Below, piece after piece: positions 25,583 through 34,731 of a stretch of 64,000 bases of DNA. Source of the DNA: SHZI01 sp963802215 (lineage in GTDB: Bacteria > Pseudomonadota > Gammaproteobacteria > Steroidobacterales > GCA-2729495); contig CAWDHQ010000002.1 in NCBI GenBank assembly GCA_963802215.1, positions 434,001 through 498,000 of the forward strand, given 5' to 3'. Numbering within the stretch: position 1 is the first letter of the stretch; each line of letters opens with the position of its first letter. The position numbers and the translations under genes were made by a program. The notes under the pieces were generated by a model. That model had not been told where the DNA came from. It ran no database searches and was given only the letters and a program-made list of their open reading frames with translations.

Positions 25583-26953
25583 ATGACTGAGAATCTCGCC
25601 AGGTGGCAGCACGAGGACCGGCAGCACTTCCTGCACCCGTTCACGGACCATCGCCAGCTGGGCGAACGGGGCACGCGGGTCATCACGCGGGCCGAGGGTG
25701 TCTACATCTGGGAGGAGAGCGGCCAGAAGATCCTGGACGGGATGTCCGGGCTCTGGTGCGTCAACCTCGGCTACAGTCGCCCCGAGCTGGCCGAGGCCGG
25801 GTGCCGCCAGCTGCGTGAGCTTCCCTACTACAACAGCTTCTTCCAGTGCACCCACCCGCCGGCCATCGAGCTGGCCCGTGAGCTGTGCGAGCTGGCCCCG
25901 CCGGGCTTCAACAGGGTGTTCTTCACCAATTCCGGGTCCGAGGCGAACGACACCATCATCCGCCTCGTCCGCTATTACTGGAGCCTGCTCGGCAAGCCGG
26001 ACAAGCAGATCATCATTGGCCGCCGCAACGGCTATCACGGCAGCACGGTGGGCGCCGCCAGCCTCTGCGGCATGCCCTGGATGCACGCCCAGGCGGGCCT
26101 GCCCATCCCCAACATCCTCCACATCGAGCAACCCTACTGGTTTGGCCTGGGGGGCGACCTGGATCCGGCAGAGTTCGGGCGCAGGATCGCACGCCAGCTC
26201 GCCACCACGATCGAGGAAGCCGGCGTGGACAAGGTGGCCGCATTCATTGCCGAGCCCGTGCAGGGAGCCGGTGGCGCCATCATTCCGCCGGCGACCTACT
26301 GGCCCGAGATCCAGAAGATCTGCGACCACTACGGCATCCTGCTGATCGCTGATGAAGTGATCTGCGGAATTGGCCGCCTGGGTCACTGGTTTGGCTCGCA
26401 GCACTACGGGATCCGGCCGGACCTCATGCCCTTTGCCAAGGGCATCACCTCGGGCTACCAGGCGCTGGGCGGGGTGATGGTGAGCGATCGCGTGGGCGAC
26501 GTCCTCGTGGAAAAGGGTGGCGAGTTCTATCACGGCTTCACCTACTCCGGGCATCCGGTGGCCTGTGCCGTCGCCCGCGCCACGCTCAAGGTAATGCGCG
26601 ACGAGAAGCTCGTGGAGCGGGTTCGGGACGTGGTGATCCCGGCATTCAGCAACCGCTGGCAGAAGCTCGCGGACCACCCGCTCGTGGGCGAGGCCCGATC
26701 GGCCGGTCTCATCGGGGGGCTCGAGCTGGTGCCGCGCAAGGACAGCCGGAACCGCTTCGCCAAGGAACTCAAGGCCGGGGAGCGTTGCCGGGACTTCTGC
26801 ATCGAACAGGGGCTGGTGATGCGGGCGGTCGGAGACACCATGATCGTCGCACCGCCGTTCATCATCACCGACACGCAGCTGGACGAGCTGGTGGACAAGG
26901 CGTGGAAAGCGCTCGACCTGACCCAGCGGGCGCTGGGCCATGTCCGCTCCTGA
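25583..26953 (+). CDS. spuC: class III aminotransferase, putrescine/polyamine:pyruvate type (SpuC-like)
   Basis: 456 residues, PLP-dependent. PLP-binding Gly/Ser loop TNSGSEAND, YHGSTVGA, the Asp of ADEVICGIGRLG, and the Schiff-base Lys286 in PFAKGITSGYQALGG. The sequence (FLHPFTDH start, MSGLWCVNLGY) fits the SpuC/omega-transaminase group that uses pyruvate as amino acceptor. It gives the cell a transamination route for putrescine beside the gamma-glutamyl route. It overlaps the oxidase gene by 14 nt. Confidence 0.92.
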   Translation: MTENLARWQHEDRQHFLHPFTDHRQLGERGTRVITRAEGVYIWEESGQKILDGMSGLWCVNLGYSRPELAEAGCRQLRELPYYNSFFQCTHPPAIELARELCELAPPGFNRVFFTNSGSEANDTIIRLVRYYWSLLGKPDKQIIIGRRNGYHGSTVGAASLCGMPWMHAQAGLPIPNILHIEQPYWFGLGGDLDPAEFGRRIARQLATTIEEAGVDKVAAFIAEPVQGAGGAIIPPATYWPEIQKICDHYGILLIADEVICGIGRLGHWFGSQHYGIRPDLMPFAKGITSGYQALGGVMVSDRVGDVLVEKGGEFYHGFTYSGHPVACAVARATLKVMRDEKLVERVRDVVIPAFSNRWQKLADHPLVGEARSAGLIGGLELVPRKDSRNRFAKELKAGERCRDFCIEQGLVMRAVGDTMIVAPPFIITDTQLDELVDKAWKALDLTQRALGHVRS

Positions 26954-28229
26954 CGCCGTCAACGAGCACCCGCCGTCCTGGTACCTGGCCACCGCCCGTG
27001 GCCTGACTCCGCACCCGCCCCTCGCCGGGGAAGCGTCCGCCGACGTCTGCGTGGTCGGCGCCGGCTATACCGGCCTGTCCGCCGCCCTGCATCTCGCCGA
27101 ACGCGGCTACTCGGTCGTGGTGCTGGAGGCCCGGCGCGTGGGATGGGGTGCCTCGGGCCGCAATGGCGGCCAGCTCGGCACCGGGCAGCGCCGGGAGGAG
27201 GATGAACTCGAGGCCCGATTTGGCCCCGGCGGTGCCCGCCAGCTCTTCCAGCTGGGCATTGCCGGCCGCGACCTCGTCAAGGATCTCGTGCGCCGGCACG
27301 CGATCGACTGCGACCTGACGCCGGGCCAGCTGCTATGCGCCGCGAAGCCCGGTGACATGCCGACCCTGGAGCGTCGGGCGGCGAAGCTCTGGAAGGACTA
27401 CGGCTATCCCCATCAGCGTGTGCTGAGCGGCCCTGAGATGCGGGCTATCGTGGACAGCCCCGCCTACCACGGGGGTGTGCTGGACACGGACGCCGCTCAC
27501 CTCCACCCGCTCAATTACGCCCTCGGCCTGGCGCGCGCCTGCGTCGCGGCCGGTGTGCGGATCCACGAGCATTCAGGGGTCACGGGCTATTCGGGGACGG
27601 GTCCTATCCTGATCAGTACGGACCGGGGCGCGGTCCGGGCGGCAAACCTGGTACTGGCCTGCAACGGCTACCTGGGATCGCTCGAGCCGCGCATCGCCGA
27701 CCGGATCATGCCGATCAACAATTTCCTCCTGGCCACCGCGCCGCTGGGCTCGCCGGGCAAGCGCCTCATCGCTGACCCCGCCTGTGTCCACGACACCCTG
27801 TTCGTGGTGAACTACTTCCGCCTGTCCCCGGATGGCCGGCTGATCTTCGGCGGTGGTGAGAACTACACCCGGCGGTTCCCCGCCGACCTCAAGGGCTTCG
27901 TCCGTCGGCAGATGCTGCGGATCTTCCCGCAGCTGGACAACGCCCGGATCGACTACGCCTGGGGCGGCACCCTGGCCATCACGATGAACCGACTGCCTCA
28001 CCTCGGACGACTTGCACCAAACGTGTACTTTGCCCAGGGCTACTCGGGCCACGGCATCTCCACAGCCACCCTGGCCGGTCAGCTGATGGCAGAGGCCATT
28101 GCCGGCACGGCGGAGCGCTTCGACGTGTTCGCCCGCCTGCCACCCCCGCCGTTTCCCGGTGGCACCCTCCTGCGCTGGCCTGGCCAGGTGCTGGGTATGC
28201 TCTGGTTTGCGCTACGCGACCGCCTGTAG
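26940..28229 (+). CDS. puuB: FAD-dependent gamma-glutamylputrescine oxidase (PuuB-like)
   Basis: 429 residues of the DAO/PuuB family. The N-terminal dinucleotide fold has VVGAGYTGLSAALHLAERGYSVVVLEA, followed by GASGRNGGQLG typical of PuuB. The C-terminal FAD-contact region is YAWGGTLAITMNRLPHLG and YFAQGYSGHGISTATLAG. It oxidises the gamma-glutamyl amine to an aldehyde. No aldehyde dehydrogenase (PuuC) is in the window. The start lies inside the aminotransferase gene. Confidence 0.92.
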   Translation: MSAPDAVNEHPPSWYLATARGLTPHPPLAGEASADVCVVGAGYTGLSAALHLAERGYSVVVLEARRVGWGASGRNGGQLGTGQRREEDELEARFGPGGARQLFQLGIAGRDLVKDLVRRHAIDCDLTPGQLLCAAKPGDMPTLERRAAKLWKDYGYPHQRVLSGPEMRAIVDSPAYHGGVLDTDAAHLHPLNYALGLARACVAAGVRIHEHSGVTGYSGTGPILISTDRGAVRAANLVLACNGYLGSLEPRIADRIMPINNFLLATAPLGSPGKRLIADPACVHDTLFVVNYFRLSPDGRLIFGGGENYTRRFPADLKGFVRRQMLRIFPQLDNARIDYAWGGTLAITMNRLPHLGRLAPNVYFAQGYSGHGISTATLAGQLMAEAIAGTAERFDVFARLPPPPFPGGTLLRWPGQVLGMLWFALRDRL

Positions 28230-28299
28230 GCGCCCGGCACTCGGCTATACTGGATTGACTTACGGTGCTCTTCTATCTGACTCACAGGGGGAATAACGC

Positions 28300-29064
28300 A
28301 TGAATGCAACTCGATTGGCGGCAGGGACGATTCTCCTGACGGCTTGTGCCGGCGCTGCGAACGCCGACGTGAGCGCCACCATAACCGGCGTGTCCGACTA
28401 CAACTTCCGCGGCATAACCCAGACCGCCCAGGACCCTGCCCTGCAGTTCGGGCTCGACTGGGAAGGTGAAAGCGGCCTCTACGCCGGCTTCTGGGCCAGC
28501 AACGTGGATTTCGGTATTTGCGACGACGGCGGAGAAGGCGGTTCGCCGATTGACTGCGATTCCGATATCGAGACCAACTTCATCCTCGGCTACAGTGGCT
28601 CCTTCACCGAAGATCTCGGCTACGACGTCGGCGGCGTGTACTACAAGTACCTCGATGATGGCGACGACATCGACTACTACGAACTTTATGCTGGGGCCAG
28701 CTACAGCATTGTATCGGGCACATTCTGGTACTCACCGGACTACCTGAACTCCAGCGACAGTTCGTGGTACGCCGACCTGAACGCCGAGGCCGGGCTGGGA
28801 TTCTGGGACCTGGGCTGGGTGGCCCACGTTGGCTACAGCTTCGGGGACTACTTCGACAACACTGACAACTTCGACGATGGCGAGTATTTCGACTGGGCCC
28901 TCGGCATCACCCGTTCCTTCGGGAAGTTCGATTTCGAGCTCAAGTACGCGGACGGTAGCGACCTCTCCGAAGCCGATGGCACTGGCAACCCGCCCGATGC
29001 CAACTCCTCGGAGGGTCAGTTCATCTTCAGCATCGCGACGACCTTCCCCTGGTCTGACGAATAG
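28300..29064 (+). CDS. TorF-family outer membrane beta-barrel protein
   Basis: 254 residues with a signal peptide (GTILLTACAGAANA) and alternating beta-strand pattern rich in Tyr, Asp and Gly. VSDYNFRGITQTAQDPALQFGLDW is the hallmark start of the TorF (Gcw_chp) family. The C-terminus ends with a strand and aromatic residues. A CAGGGGG ribosome site precedes the ATG, and TATACT (28246-28251) may be a -10 box. It sits between the putrescine catabolic genes and the Pot importer, so a role in outer membrane passage of polyamines is a reasonable inference, not shown. Confidence 0.85.
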   Translation: MNATRLAAGTILLTACAGAANADVSATITGVSDYNFRGITQTAQDPALQFGLDWEGESGLYAGFWASNVDFGICDDGGEGGSPIDCDSDIETNFILGYSGSFTEDLGYDVGGVYYKYLDDGDDIDYYELYAGASYSIVSGTFWYSPDYLNSSDSSWYADLNAEAGLGFWDLGWVAHVGYSFGDYFDNTDNFDDGEYFDWALGITRSFGKFDFELKYADGSDLSEADGTGNPPDANSSEGQFIFSIATTFPWSDE

Positions 29065-29077
29065 ACGGAAGTCGATG

Positions 29078-29109
29078 GCCCCCGGCACGGCTGACGCCGT
29101 ACCGGGGGC
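29078..29109. terminator. bidirectional hairpin between torF-like gene and potI
   Basis: A 14-bp stem with one mismatch (29078-29091 with 29096-29109; loop TGAC), starting GCCCCCGG and ending CCGGGGGC. It sits in the 45-nt gap between convergent genes. There is no strong T-run on either side. Confidence 0.65.
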
Positions 29110-29955
29110 TCACTTCTCCGACTTCGCCATCTGCATCTCCAGCGCCAGCCGGCGCTCCTGGCGCCGCATGTAGAGCGCCGACAGCACCACTCCAAGCCCC
29201 ACGATGGTCACCATGATCGTGGCCAGGGCGTTGATGTCCGGGCTGACACCGAGCCGGACCTTGGAGAAGATCACCATGGGCAGCGTGGTGGAGCCCGGAC
29301 CGGCCACGAACTGGGAAATCACCAGGTCGTCCCAGGACAGGGTGAACGCCAGCAGCCAGCCCGAGAGGATTGCCGGCAGGATCAGGGGCAGGGTGATCGT
29401 GAAGAACACCTTGGCGGGCCGAGCCCCGAGGTCCAGCGCCGCTTCCTCCAGCGAGTCATCGAAGGTTGCCAGGCGGGACTGCACGACCACGGTCACGTAG
29501 GCCATCGCGAAGGTAATGTGGGCGATCACAATCGTGGCGAAGCCCCGGCCCCGGGGCCACCCGATCAGCTGTTCCAGGAAGACGAAGAGCAGCAGCAGGG
29601 AAAGTCCTGTGATCACCTCCGGCATCACCAGGGGGGCCGTGGTCATACCCGACAGGAGGGTCCGGCCCTTGAACGGCCCAAATCGCGCCAGCACGAGACC
29701 CGCCAGGGTGCCGAGCATCACCGCGCCCGTGGCGGTGACGGCCGCGACCTTTATCGAGAGCCACGCTGCCCCGAGGATCTGCTCGTTGCTGAGCAGGGTG
29801 CGGTACCACTTGAGGGTGGGGGAGTCATCCGCATCCCAGACGGTGACCAGCCGGGAGTTGTTGAAGGAAAAGAAGATCATGGAAAGGATCGGCACGTAGA
29901 GGAAGGCGAAGCCGAAAAACAGCGCAAAGCGCCTGAACCAGCTGCGGGACTTCAT
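29110..29955 (-). CDS. potI: polyamine ABC transporter permease PotI
   Basis: 281 residues with six membrane helices. The EAA loop reads LEEAALDLGARPAKVFFTITLPLILPAI. N-terminal FLYVPILSMIFFSFNNSRL and SWDDLVISQFVAGPGSTTLPM are typical of PotI/SpuH. It pairs with PotH. Its ATG overlaps the potH stop by 4 nt. Confidence 0.94.
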   Translation of the reverse strand: MKSRSWFRRFALFFGFAFLYVPILSMIFFSFNNSRLVTVWDADDSPTLKWYRTLLSNEQILGAAWLSIKVAAVTATGAVMLGTLAGLVLARFGPFKGRTLLSGMTTAPLVMPEVITGLSLLLLFVFLEQLIGWPRGRGFATIVIAHITFAMAYVTVVVQSRLATFDDSLEEAALDLGARPAKVFFTITLPLILPAILSGWLLAFTLSWDDLVISQFVAGPGSTTLPMVIFSKVRLGVSPDINALATIMVTIVGLGVVLSALYMRRQERRLALEMQMAKSEK

Positions 29956-30962
29956 TTCCTGGCCCCTGCCAGTTCCCGGTTCTGGAACCGCTGGAACAGC
30001 ACGATGGGCACGACGAGCAGCAGCAGCATGGCGATGGAGACAGCGCTGGCTACCGGCCAGTCCCGGTTGGCAAAGAACTCATCGGACAGGACACGCCCGA
30101 TCATGAGCTGGTCCGACCGGCCGAGCAGTGACGGGATCACGTACTCGCCCACGGCCGGGATGAACACGAGCAAGGCGCCGGCGACGATGCCCGGGAACGA
30201 CAGGGGCAGCGTGATGCGCAGGAAGGACTTTATCGGCCCCGCGCCCAGGTCTGCCGATGCCTCGAGCAGCGTCAGGTCGTGCTTCTCCAGGTTCGAGTAC
30301 AGGGGAAGGATCATGAAGGGCAGGTACGAGTAGACGATGCCGATGTACACGGCAAAGTCCGTGTACATCATCGTGAAGGGCCCCAGTCCGAAGACGCCCA
30401 GGGCCTGGTTGATGAGGCCATCGGTCTTGAGCAGGCCCACCCAGGCGTAGACCCGGAGCAGGAAGGAAGTCCAGAAGGGCAGGATGATCAGCATCAGCCA
30501 GATGTTGCGCATGGTGGCCGACGACCGGGCAATCGCGTACGCCATCGGGTAGCCGACCAGCAGGCAGAACAGGGTGGAGATGGCGGCCACCTTCACGGAG
30601 TAGAGGTAGGAGCTGGTGTAGAGCGGATCCGAGAGCAGAAAGGCGTAATTGCCCAGGTTCACGTTCACCGCGTAGGCCGTTTCGCTGACCTTCTCGATCA
30701 GCGGGGCGAACGGCGGCATCGCCAGGCGGACTTCGGAGAAGGACAGCTTCAGTACGATGATGAAGGGCACGGCGAAGAACAGGAACAGCCAGAGGTAAGG
30801 GACGGCGATGACAAGGCGTTGTCCAGCCCAGTTCTTGCGGACGTACTGGGACCACCGGGGCGGGCCGTAGCGGTAGAGCAGGGAGAAGATCAGCCCGAGT
30901 CGCCCGGCTCCCCAGGCGTCGATCGGCGGTCTCTGTGGCTGTCGGATCTGGGAGCGGGCCAT
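29952..30962 (-). CDS. potH: polyamine ABC transporter permease PotH
   Basis: About 336 residues from the ATG at 30962. A longer frame to 31031 would overlap potG, so the inner start is chosen. Six membrane helices, EAA loop LLEASADLGAGPIKSFLRITLPLSFPGI, and LPFWTSFLLRVYAW and FIPAVGEYVIPSLLGR segments match PotH/SpuG. The first 45 residues are a soluble Pro/Arg-rich lead. It forms the inner membrane channel with PotI. Confidence 0.94.
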   Translation of the reverse strand: MARSQIRQPQRPPIDAWGAGRLGLIFSLLYRYGPPRWSQYVRKNWAGQRLVIAVPYLWLFLFFAVPFIIVLKLSFSEVRLAMPPFAPLIEKVSETAYAVNVNLGNYAFLLSDPLYTSSYLYSVKVAAISTLFCLLVGYPMAYAIARSSATMRNIWLMLIILPFWTSFLLRVYAWVGLLKTDGLINQALGVFGLGPFTMMYTDFAVYIGIVYSYLPFMILPLYSNLEKHDLTLLEASADLGAGPIKSFLRITLPLSFPGIVAGALLVFIPAVGEYVIPSLLGRSDQLMIGRVLSDEFFANRDWPVASAVSIAMLLLLVVPIVLFQRFQNRELAGARK

Positions 30963-30985
30963 GGGGTTCTGGTCGCCGCGGGGGG

Positions 30986-32134
30986 CTACTGGGGAAGGAT
31001 CACCGGACTGGAAGCGTCCCAGGACAGCCACACGGTCTCGTCCCAGGATATTCGCTCACTGAGTTGCCGGACCGAGTTTGGCAGCGTCACGCGGACCATC
31101 TTGCCGCTGTCGATCCTGACCAGGTAGATGGACATGTCGCCCATGTAGGCGATGTCCTTCACCACGCCCTTCGCCCGGTTGTCCGGGCCGGGCGGCTCCT
31201 CCCGCGTGAGGTCGATCTTCTCCGGACGGATTGCTGCCCAGACCGACGCGCCCGGCGCCGAACTGATCCCGTGATCCACGTAGATGGAGCAGCTGAGTTC
31301 GGGAGCCTGGATCCGGACGTAGTTGGGCTCGTCCTCCGTGAGCCGCCCCTCGAACATGTTCACCGAGCCGATGAAATCAGCCACGAACTTGGAAGTGGGG
31401 TACTCGTAGATCTCCGTCGGCGTCCCGACCTGGACGATCTCACCCCGGTCCATCACGCCGATGCGGGAGGCGAGGGTCATCGCTTCCTCCTGATCGTGGG
31501 TCACGACCACGAAGGTGACACCCAGCTTCTCCTGCAGGTTTATCAGCTCGAACTGGGTGGCCTCACGCAGCTTCTTGTCGAGGGCGCCGAGAGGCTCGTC
31601 GAGCAGCAGGAGCTTGGGCTTCTTGACCAGCGCCCGGGCCAGGGCCACACGCTGGCGCTGGCCGCCGGAGAGCTGGTGGGGCTTGCGCCGCGCCAGTTCG
31701 CCCAGCTTTACCGTTTCCAGCATCTCCGCCACACGCTGGTCGATCTCCTTGCGGGGCAGCTTCTCCTGCTCCAGCCCGAAGGCCACGTTCTTCTCCACCG
31801 TCATGTGGGGAAAGAGCGCATAGGACTGGAACATCATGTTCACTGGGCGTTCGTAGGGCAGGGTGTCTTCCATGTCCTGACCGTCGATGAAGATCCGCCC
31901 CGACGTGGGGGCCTCGAAGCCGGCCAGCATGCGCAGGAGCGTCGTCTTGCCGCAACCTGATCCGCCGAGCAGGCAGAAGATCTCACCCTTGAAGATCGAC
32001 AGCGAGACGTTGTCGACAGCGACGAAGTCGCCAAAGCGCTTCGTCACGTTCTCGATGCGAACGTACTCGTTCGTCTTGTCGACCGGGCGGGGAAGTCCCC
32101 CCTCCCCGTGACTCTGGCCCTGTCGTTCCGGCAC
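30986..32134 (-). CDS. potG: polyamine ABC transporter ATPase PotG
   Basis: 382 residues. Walker A GGSGCGKTT, signature LSGGQRQRV, Walker B LLLLDEPLGALDKK, switch VTHDQEEA, and a C-terminal TOBE region (about 290-375). It powers the PotFGHI importer. The gene is 14 nt downstream of potF and 23 nt upstream of the potH start. The first 20 residues are charged and nonconserved; VDKTNEYVRIENVTKRFG begins the conserved fold. Confidence 0.95.
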   Translation of the reverse strand: MPERQGQSHGEGGLPRPVDKTNEYVRIENVTKRFGDFVAVDNVSLSIFKGEIFCLLGGSGCGKTTLLRMLAGFEAPTSGRIFIDGQDMEDTLPYERPVNMMFQSYALFPHMTVEKNVAFGLEQEKLPRKEIDQRVAEMLETVKLGELARRKPHQLSGGQRQRVALARALVKKPKLLLLDEPLGALDKKLREATQFELINLQEKLGVTFVVVTHDQEEAMTLASRIGVMDRGEIVQVGTPTEIYEYPTSKFVADFIGSVNMFEGRLTEDEPNYVRIQAPELSCSIYVDHGISSAPGASVWAAIRPEKIDLTREEPPGPDNRAKGVVKDIAYMGDMSIYLVRIDSGKMVRVTLPNSVRQLSERISWDETVWLSWDASSPVILPQ

Positions 32135-32148
32135 GGGCGGGGGTCGCC

Positions 32149-33354
32149 CTACTGACCGGTCTTGAACCGCGTCCAGCTGCGTGTCAGCAACCGGGTGAAC
32201 TGTGACGTCTCGGCCAGGTCAGGCACCAGCTTGGGTTTGATTTCCTCGGCCGGATAGATGCCGGGGTCATTGCGGATGTCCTCGTTGACCATGCTGAACG
32301 ACGCCGCATTGCTGTTGGCAAAGTTGACGAAGTTCGAGTTCTTCGCCGCGACGTCGGGGCGCAGCAGGTAGTCGATGAACAGGTGGGCGTTCTTTACGTG
32401 CTTGGCGTCCGCGGGAATGGCCAGCATGTCGAAGAACATAACGGCGCCTTCCTTCGGAATCAGGTACTTGACCACCACGCCGTTGCCGGCCTCTTCCGCC
32501 CGGTCCCGGGCCTGCAGCACGTCACCGCTCCAGCCCAGTGCCAGGCAGATCTCGCCGTTGGCCAGGTCCTCGATGTACTTGGAGGAGTTGATGTACTTGA
32601 CGAAGGGGCGGATCGAAGTCAGCACCTTCTCCGCGGCCGCCAGGTCCTCCGGGTTCTCGCTGTTGGCATCCCTGCCGAGGAAGATCAACACCGTGCCGAC
32701 GACCTCGGACGGGGCATCCAGGATCGAGACGCCGCAATCCTTGAATTTCGCCACCACCTTCGGGTCGTAGAACATCGCGAAGCTGTCCACGGGCGCATCC
32801 GGCATGGCCGCCTTGATCTTGGCCTCGTTGTAGCCGACGCCTGACGTGCCCCACAGGTAGTTGACCGAGTGCTCGTTTCCCGGATCGTGCAACGCCACGC
32901 GCGAGGTGATCTCGGTGTCCAGGTTCTTAAGGTTGGGGAGCTTTGACGTGTCGAGCTTCTGGAAAACGCCTGCCTTGATCTGCCTTTCGAGGAACGACGC
33001 CGACGGCACCACGATGTCGTAGCCCGTGCTCCCGGCGAGGAGCTTGGTCTCGAGCACCTCGTTGGAATCGAAGACGTCGTACTTGACCGTAATGCCGGTC
33101 TCCTTCTGGAAGTCCTCGATTACGGTGGGGTCGATGTAATCCGACCAGTTGTAGACGTTGAGGACCTTCTCGGCGTCGGTCTCGACGGCGGCCGGAGCTG
33201 CGGCGGCCGGATCTGCAGGTGGGGGTGCCGTTTCCGCTGGCGGGGCCGCGGGCTTCTGCCCGCACGCGACCACGACGAGCGTAATGGTGGTAGCGATCAG
33301 CGACCTGAAAAGAGGATTGAGCCCAAGGGAAGCAACGCGCGCCGGAGTCGTCAT
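32149..33354 (-). CDS. potF: polyamine-binding lipoprotein PotF
   Basis: 401 residues. Lipobox VVAC with Cys31, then a Pro/Ala-rich linker of about 30 residues, then the binding domain starting VLNVYNWSDYIDPTVIEDF, the PotD/PotF signature. Lipidation instead of a free periplasmic protein and the long linker are the unusual points. It delivers putrescine or spermidine to PotHI. It is the first gene of the potFGHI operon. A TATATAAC stretch about 50 nt upstream (33402-33410, minus strand) may be its -10. Confidence 0.94.
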   Translation of the reverse strand: MTTPARVASLGLNPLFRSLIATTITLVVVACGQKPAAPPAETAPPPADPAAAAPAAVETDAEKVLNVYNWSDYIDPTVIEDFQKETGITVKYDVFDSNEVLETKLLAGSTGYDIVVPSASFLERQIKAGVFQKLDTSKLPNLKNLDTEITSRVALHDPGNEHSVNYLWGTSGVGYNEAKIKAAMPDAPVDSFAMFYDPKVVAKFKDCGVSILDAPSEVVGTVLIFLGRDANSENPEDLAAAEKVLTSIRPFVKYINSSKYIEDLANGEICLALGWSGDVLQARDRAEEAGNGVVVKYLIPKEGAVMFFDMLAIPADAKHVKNAHLFIDYLLRPDVAAKNSNFVNFANSNAASFSMVNEDIRNDPGIYPAEEIKPKLVPDLAETSQFTRLLTRSWTRFKTGQ

Positions 33355-33443
33355 GATTGTTCTCCCGGAATCGCAGAAACAGAGGACGGTACTCCCGGCC
33401 AGTTATATACCAGCAGCGGTGAACTGAGAAGCCGGGAGGAGTC

Positions 33444-33471
33444 GGCCGGGAGCGGCAGGCCGCCCCCGGCC
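33444..33471. terminator. hairpin downstream of the TPR gene
   Basis: GGCCGGG-(A)GCGGC ... GCCGC-CCCCGGCC forms a GC-rich stem with a short loop between the 3' end of the minus-strand TPR gene and potF. There is no T-run, so termination strength is uncertain. Confidence 0.45.
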
Positions 33472-33481
33472 AGACCGGGAC

Positions 33482-34705
33482 TCAGATGCGCGAGGCGTAG
33501 ATGCCCCAGAGCTTGGCGACCGAGGCGGCCTCGGGGCCCTTGACCTGGCCGAAGGCCTTGCGGGCGTCAGCGCCGTTCTTCAGCTGGACGTGGCTCCGGC
33601 CCATCAGCATGAGAGCGGCGTCGCGGTCACCACCCTTCTCGAGGGCGCGTTTTGCCGCCGCGAGGGCCTGATCCGCCTGGCCGTAGCTGAGCAGTACCTC
33701 GCCCACCTCGATCTCGTCCTGGCCCGACTGGGAGGCCGTGGCCTGCCTGGCGAGGTTGCCGAGGGTTGGCTGCTGGACCGAAACCTTCTTGCGGGCATCG
33801 GCCAGGATGCGCTGGCTGCGGGCCTCGTCCTCGGGGCCGAAGACCTTCCTGGCCGCGCAGCCTTCCATCACTCGCTGCGCCTCCGCCGGGAAGCCTGACT
33901 GGATGCCGATGATCGCGGCGTCCATGCACACGTCCGGCTTGTCCATGAGGTCGAGCCGGCCCATGAGGCGGTAGACGTTCATCGCCACCCGGTCGTCGCC
34001 GGCGGCCTGCTTGCGGAGGGTGCTGGAGAGGAGCTTCCAGTTCTCCGGCGTCGGGTACAGGCTGACGAGCTGCTCGGTCGTCCGGGAAACGCCGGCCGTG
34101 TCCCCCAGGGCACCGTAGGATTGCAGCAGGATGCGCAGCCAGTTCTCGGCGGGACGCCCCCCGGACAGGCGCACCGCATTCTGCACCGACGCGATGGCAG
34201 CCTTGTCGTTGCCCATCATCTGGTAGGCCTGGCCGAGCATGGCATGCATGCCCGCATCGCCGCCGCCAGTGGCCTTGAGGTAACGGTTGGAGTAATCGAC
34301 CACCTTGTTCAGGTTGCGGGGCGACTGGAAGTTGAGCTGGGCGAGCTGCTTCAGGCGGTCATTGACCTGGCCGGCCGGCAGCTGGCCGGAGTTGAGGCTC
34401 TTTTCGAAGGCGGCCGCTGCAGCGGCGTAGTTGCGCTGCTGGGAGTAGATGAAGCCGTAGGTTTCGTTGATCTTGAACTGCTCGAAGGCTGTCTTGCCGG
34501 AGACGGCATCAGCGGCCTTGAGCTTCGTCAGCGCCTGGGCGTATTGCCCCTTCTTCCCGAGCGCCAGGGCCTCGGCCAGCGGATCGCCGACCTTCTTGCT
34601 CACCTTGGCCTGTTGCGCAAGCGCCGGAGCCGGGGCCAGCAGGACACCGACGGTGAGGCTGGCTGTCATGGCCAGCGAAAAGATCAGCAGAGACTTCTTG
34701 AGCAT
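33482..34705 (-). CDS. exported TPR-like protein, paralogue of the adjacent gene, Ton operon
   Basis: 407 residues with a signal peptide (LLIFSLAMTASLTVGVLLAPAPALA) and helical repeats throughout (for example AEALALGKKGQYAQALTKLKAADAV). It shares a common plan with the neighbouring 34732-35994 product: AADAV..KT.FEQF.I in the first repeat, a central block, and an ARKAFG.VK ending with LW.IYA. It is the last gene of the tonB-exbB-exbD-exbD-TPR-TPR array. A periplasmic partner of the Ton complex is inferred from position. Confidence 0.85.
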   Translation of the reverse strand: MLKKSLLIFSLAMTASLTVGVLLAPAPALAQQAKVSKKVGDPLAEALALGKKGQYAQALTKLKAADAVSGKTAFEQFKINETYGFIYSQQRNYAAAAAAFEKSLNSGQLPAGQVNDRLKQLAQLNFQSPRNLNKVVDYSNRYLKATGGGDAGMHAMLGQAYQMMGNDKAAIASVQNAVRLSGGRPAENWLRILLQSYGALGDTAGVSRTTEQLVSLYPTPENWKLLSSTLRKQAAGDDRVAMNVYRLMGRLDLMDKPDVCMDAAIIGIQSGFPAEAQRVMEGCAARKVFGPEDEARSQRILADARKKVSVQQPTLGNLARQATASQSGQDEIEVGEVLLSYGQADQALAAAKRALEKGGDRDAALMLMGRSHVQLKNGADARKAFGQVKGPEAASVAKLWGIYASRI

Positions 34706-34731
34706 TTGTCCGACCTGTCCTTAGAAACTTG

